The notes under the pieces: model-generated | Databases searched by the model: none | Told to the model about the DNA's origin: nothing | The model's input: only the letters and a program-made list of their open reading frames with translations | Part shown: piece by piece, positions 5,291-5,477 of the stretch | How positions within the stretch are numbered: position 1 is the first letter of the stretch | Layout of the letters: each line of letters starts with the position of its first letter | Source of the DNA: Gallicola sp. | GTDB taxonomy: Bacteria > Bacillota > Clostridia > Tissierellales > Peptoniphilaceae | NCBI GenBank assembly: GCA_012798975.1 | Contig: JAAZME010000082.1 | Coordinates: 1 to 5,477, forward strand | DNA length: 5,477 nt | Direction: 5' to 3' | Position numbers and translations under genes: made by a program

Positions 5291-5477
5291 GTGAGTATAT
5301 TAGAAAACAAAAAAATCATTATAGTAGGAGACAGAGACGGAATCCCTGCACCTGCTATTGAGGAATGTGTTAATACCGTTCCAAATACAGAAGTAGTATT
5401 TTCATCTACAGAGTGTTTTGTCTGAACTAGCGCGGGCGCTATGGACTTAGAAAACCAAAAGAGAGTGAAAGAAGCGG
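5291..5477 (+). CDS. grdA: Glycine/sarcosine/betaine reductase selenoprotein A, with in-frame UGA; C-terminus beyond edge
   Basis: GrdA is the small selenoprotein that carries the carboxymethyl group as a selenoether from protein B to protein C. The visible 62 codons translate to [20 protein letters not shown] and continue, through codon 45, as FSSTECFVU then [17 protein letters not shown]. The UGA at 5423-5425 falls where family members have selenocysteine, next to the partner Cys42 (CxxU motif). The frame continues with conserved family sequence to the window edge, so this is recoding and not a broken gene. About two thirds of the usual length of roughly 150-160 residues is outside the window. 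It follows grdE after 23 nt and is surely co-transcribed. tRNA-Sec is encoded about 2.9 kb upstream. Automatic gene calling without Sec recoding would cut this to 44 residues or miss it. Confidence 0.95.
5420..5446 (+). promoter_or_regulatory. SECIS-like hairpin directing Sec insertion in grdA
   Basis: Directly after the UGA codon, TAGCG (5428-5432) and CGCTA (5437-5441) form a perfect 5-bp stem with the loop CGGG. GTC (5420-5422) and GAC (5444-5446) can close a lower stem around the UGA region. A small hairpin a few bases behind the UGA with G residues in its loop is what bacterial SelB recognises. The hairpin is seen; its function is inferred from the position. Confidence 0.7.

Noticed and set aside
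5423..5425. UGA as a true stop making grdA a pseudogene
   Set aside because: The frame continues with conserved GrdA sequence, the UGA is at the known Sec position, a SECIS-like hairpin follows and tRNA-Sec is present.
1..5477. CRISPR array, insertion sequence or phage genes
   Set aside because: No regularly spaced direct repeats, transposase motifs or phage-like genes are visible on either strand.

Overview
The window reads as chromosomal DNA of a low-GC, Gram-positive anaerobe that ferments amino acids (Clostridia in the broad sense, the Stickland type). The evidence is a glycine reductase locus (grdX, grdE and the start of selenoprotein grdA), a selenocysteine tRNA gene, a glycine riboswitch, strong AGGAGG-type ribosome binding sites and AT-rich spacers. 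I cannot name a genus from the sequence alone.

Layout. Positions 1-551 (minus) hold the N-terminal 183 residues of a membrane-anchored calcineurin-like metallophosphoesterase that runs off the left edge. Next comes a strong hairpin terminator (769-804) for the minus-strand gene at 814-2220, an AGCS-family sodium:alanine/glycine symporter. Its upstream region carries a plausible promoter and a CcpA-type cre site. Upstream of it on the same strand is selC, a 97-nt tRNA-Sec with anticodon UCA (2387-2483), with its own good sigma-A promoter. About 2525-3045 has no convincing gene but holds a row of three hairpins (2598-2683). On the plus strand, a TTGACC-17-TACTAT promoter leads into a single-aptamer glycine riboswitch with a P0/kink-turn, a short 'ghost' aptamer helix and an intrinsic terminator (3158-3322). 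grdX follows (3335-3697), then a 283-nt spacer, grdE (3981-5267) and grdA (5291 to the edge). grdA contains an in-frame UGA at codon 45 with a SECIS-like hairpin just after it.

How the parts fit. The symporter can import glycine, and the riboswitch senses it and probably controls grdX and perhaps the genes beyond. GrdE (substrate-activating protein B) and GrdA (selenoprotein A) reduce glycine to acetyl phosphate and ammonia. selC supplies the tRNA needed to read the UGA in grdA (and in grdB, expected beyond the edge). The most notable points are this compact grouping of transport, sensing, recoding tRNA and enzyme, the absence of the trxB-trxA pair that separates grdX from grdE in the best-known operons, and cre-like sites near all three transcription units, which would fit shared carbon-source control.
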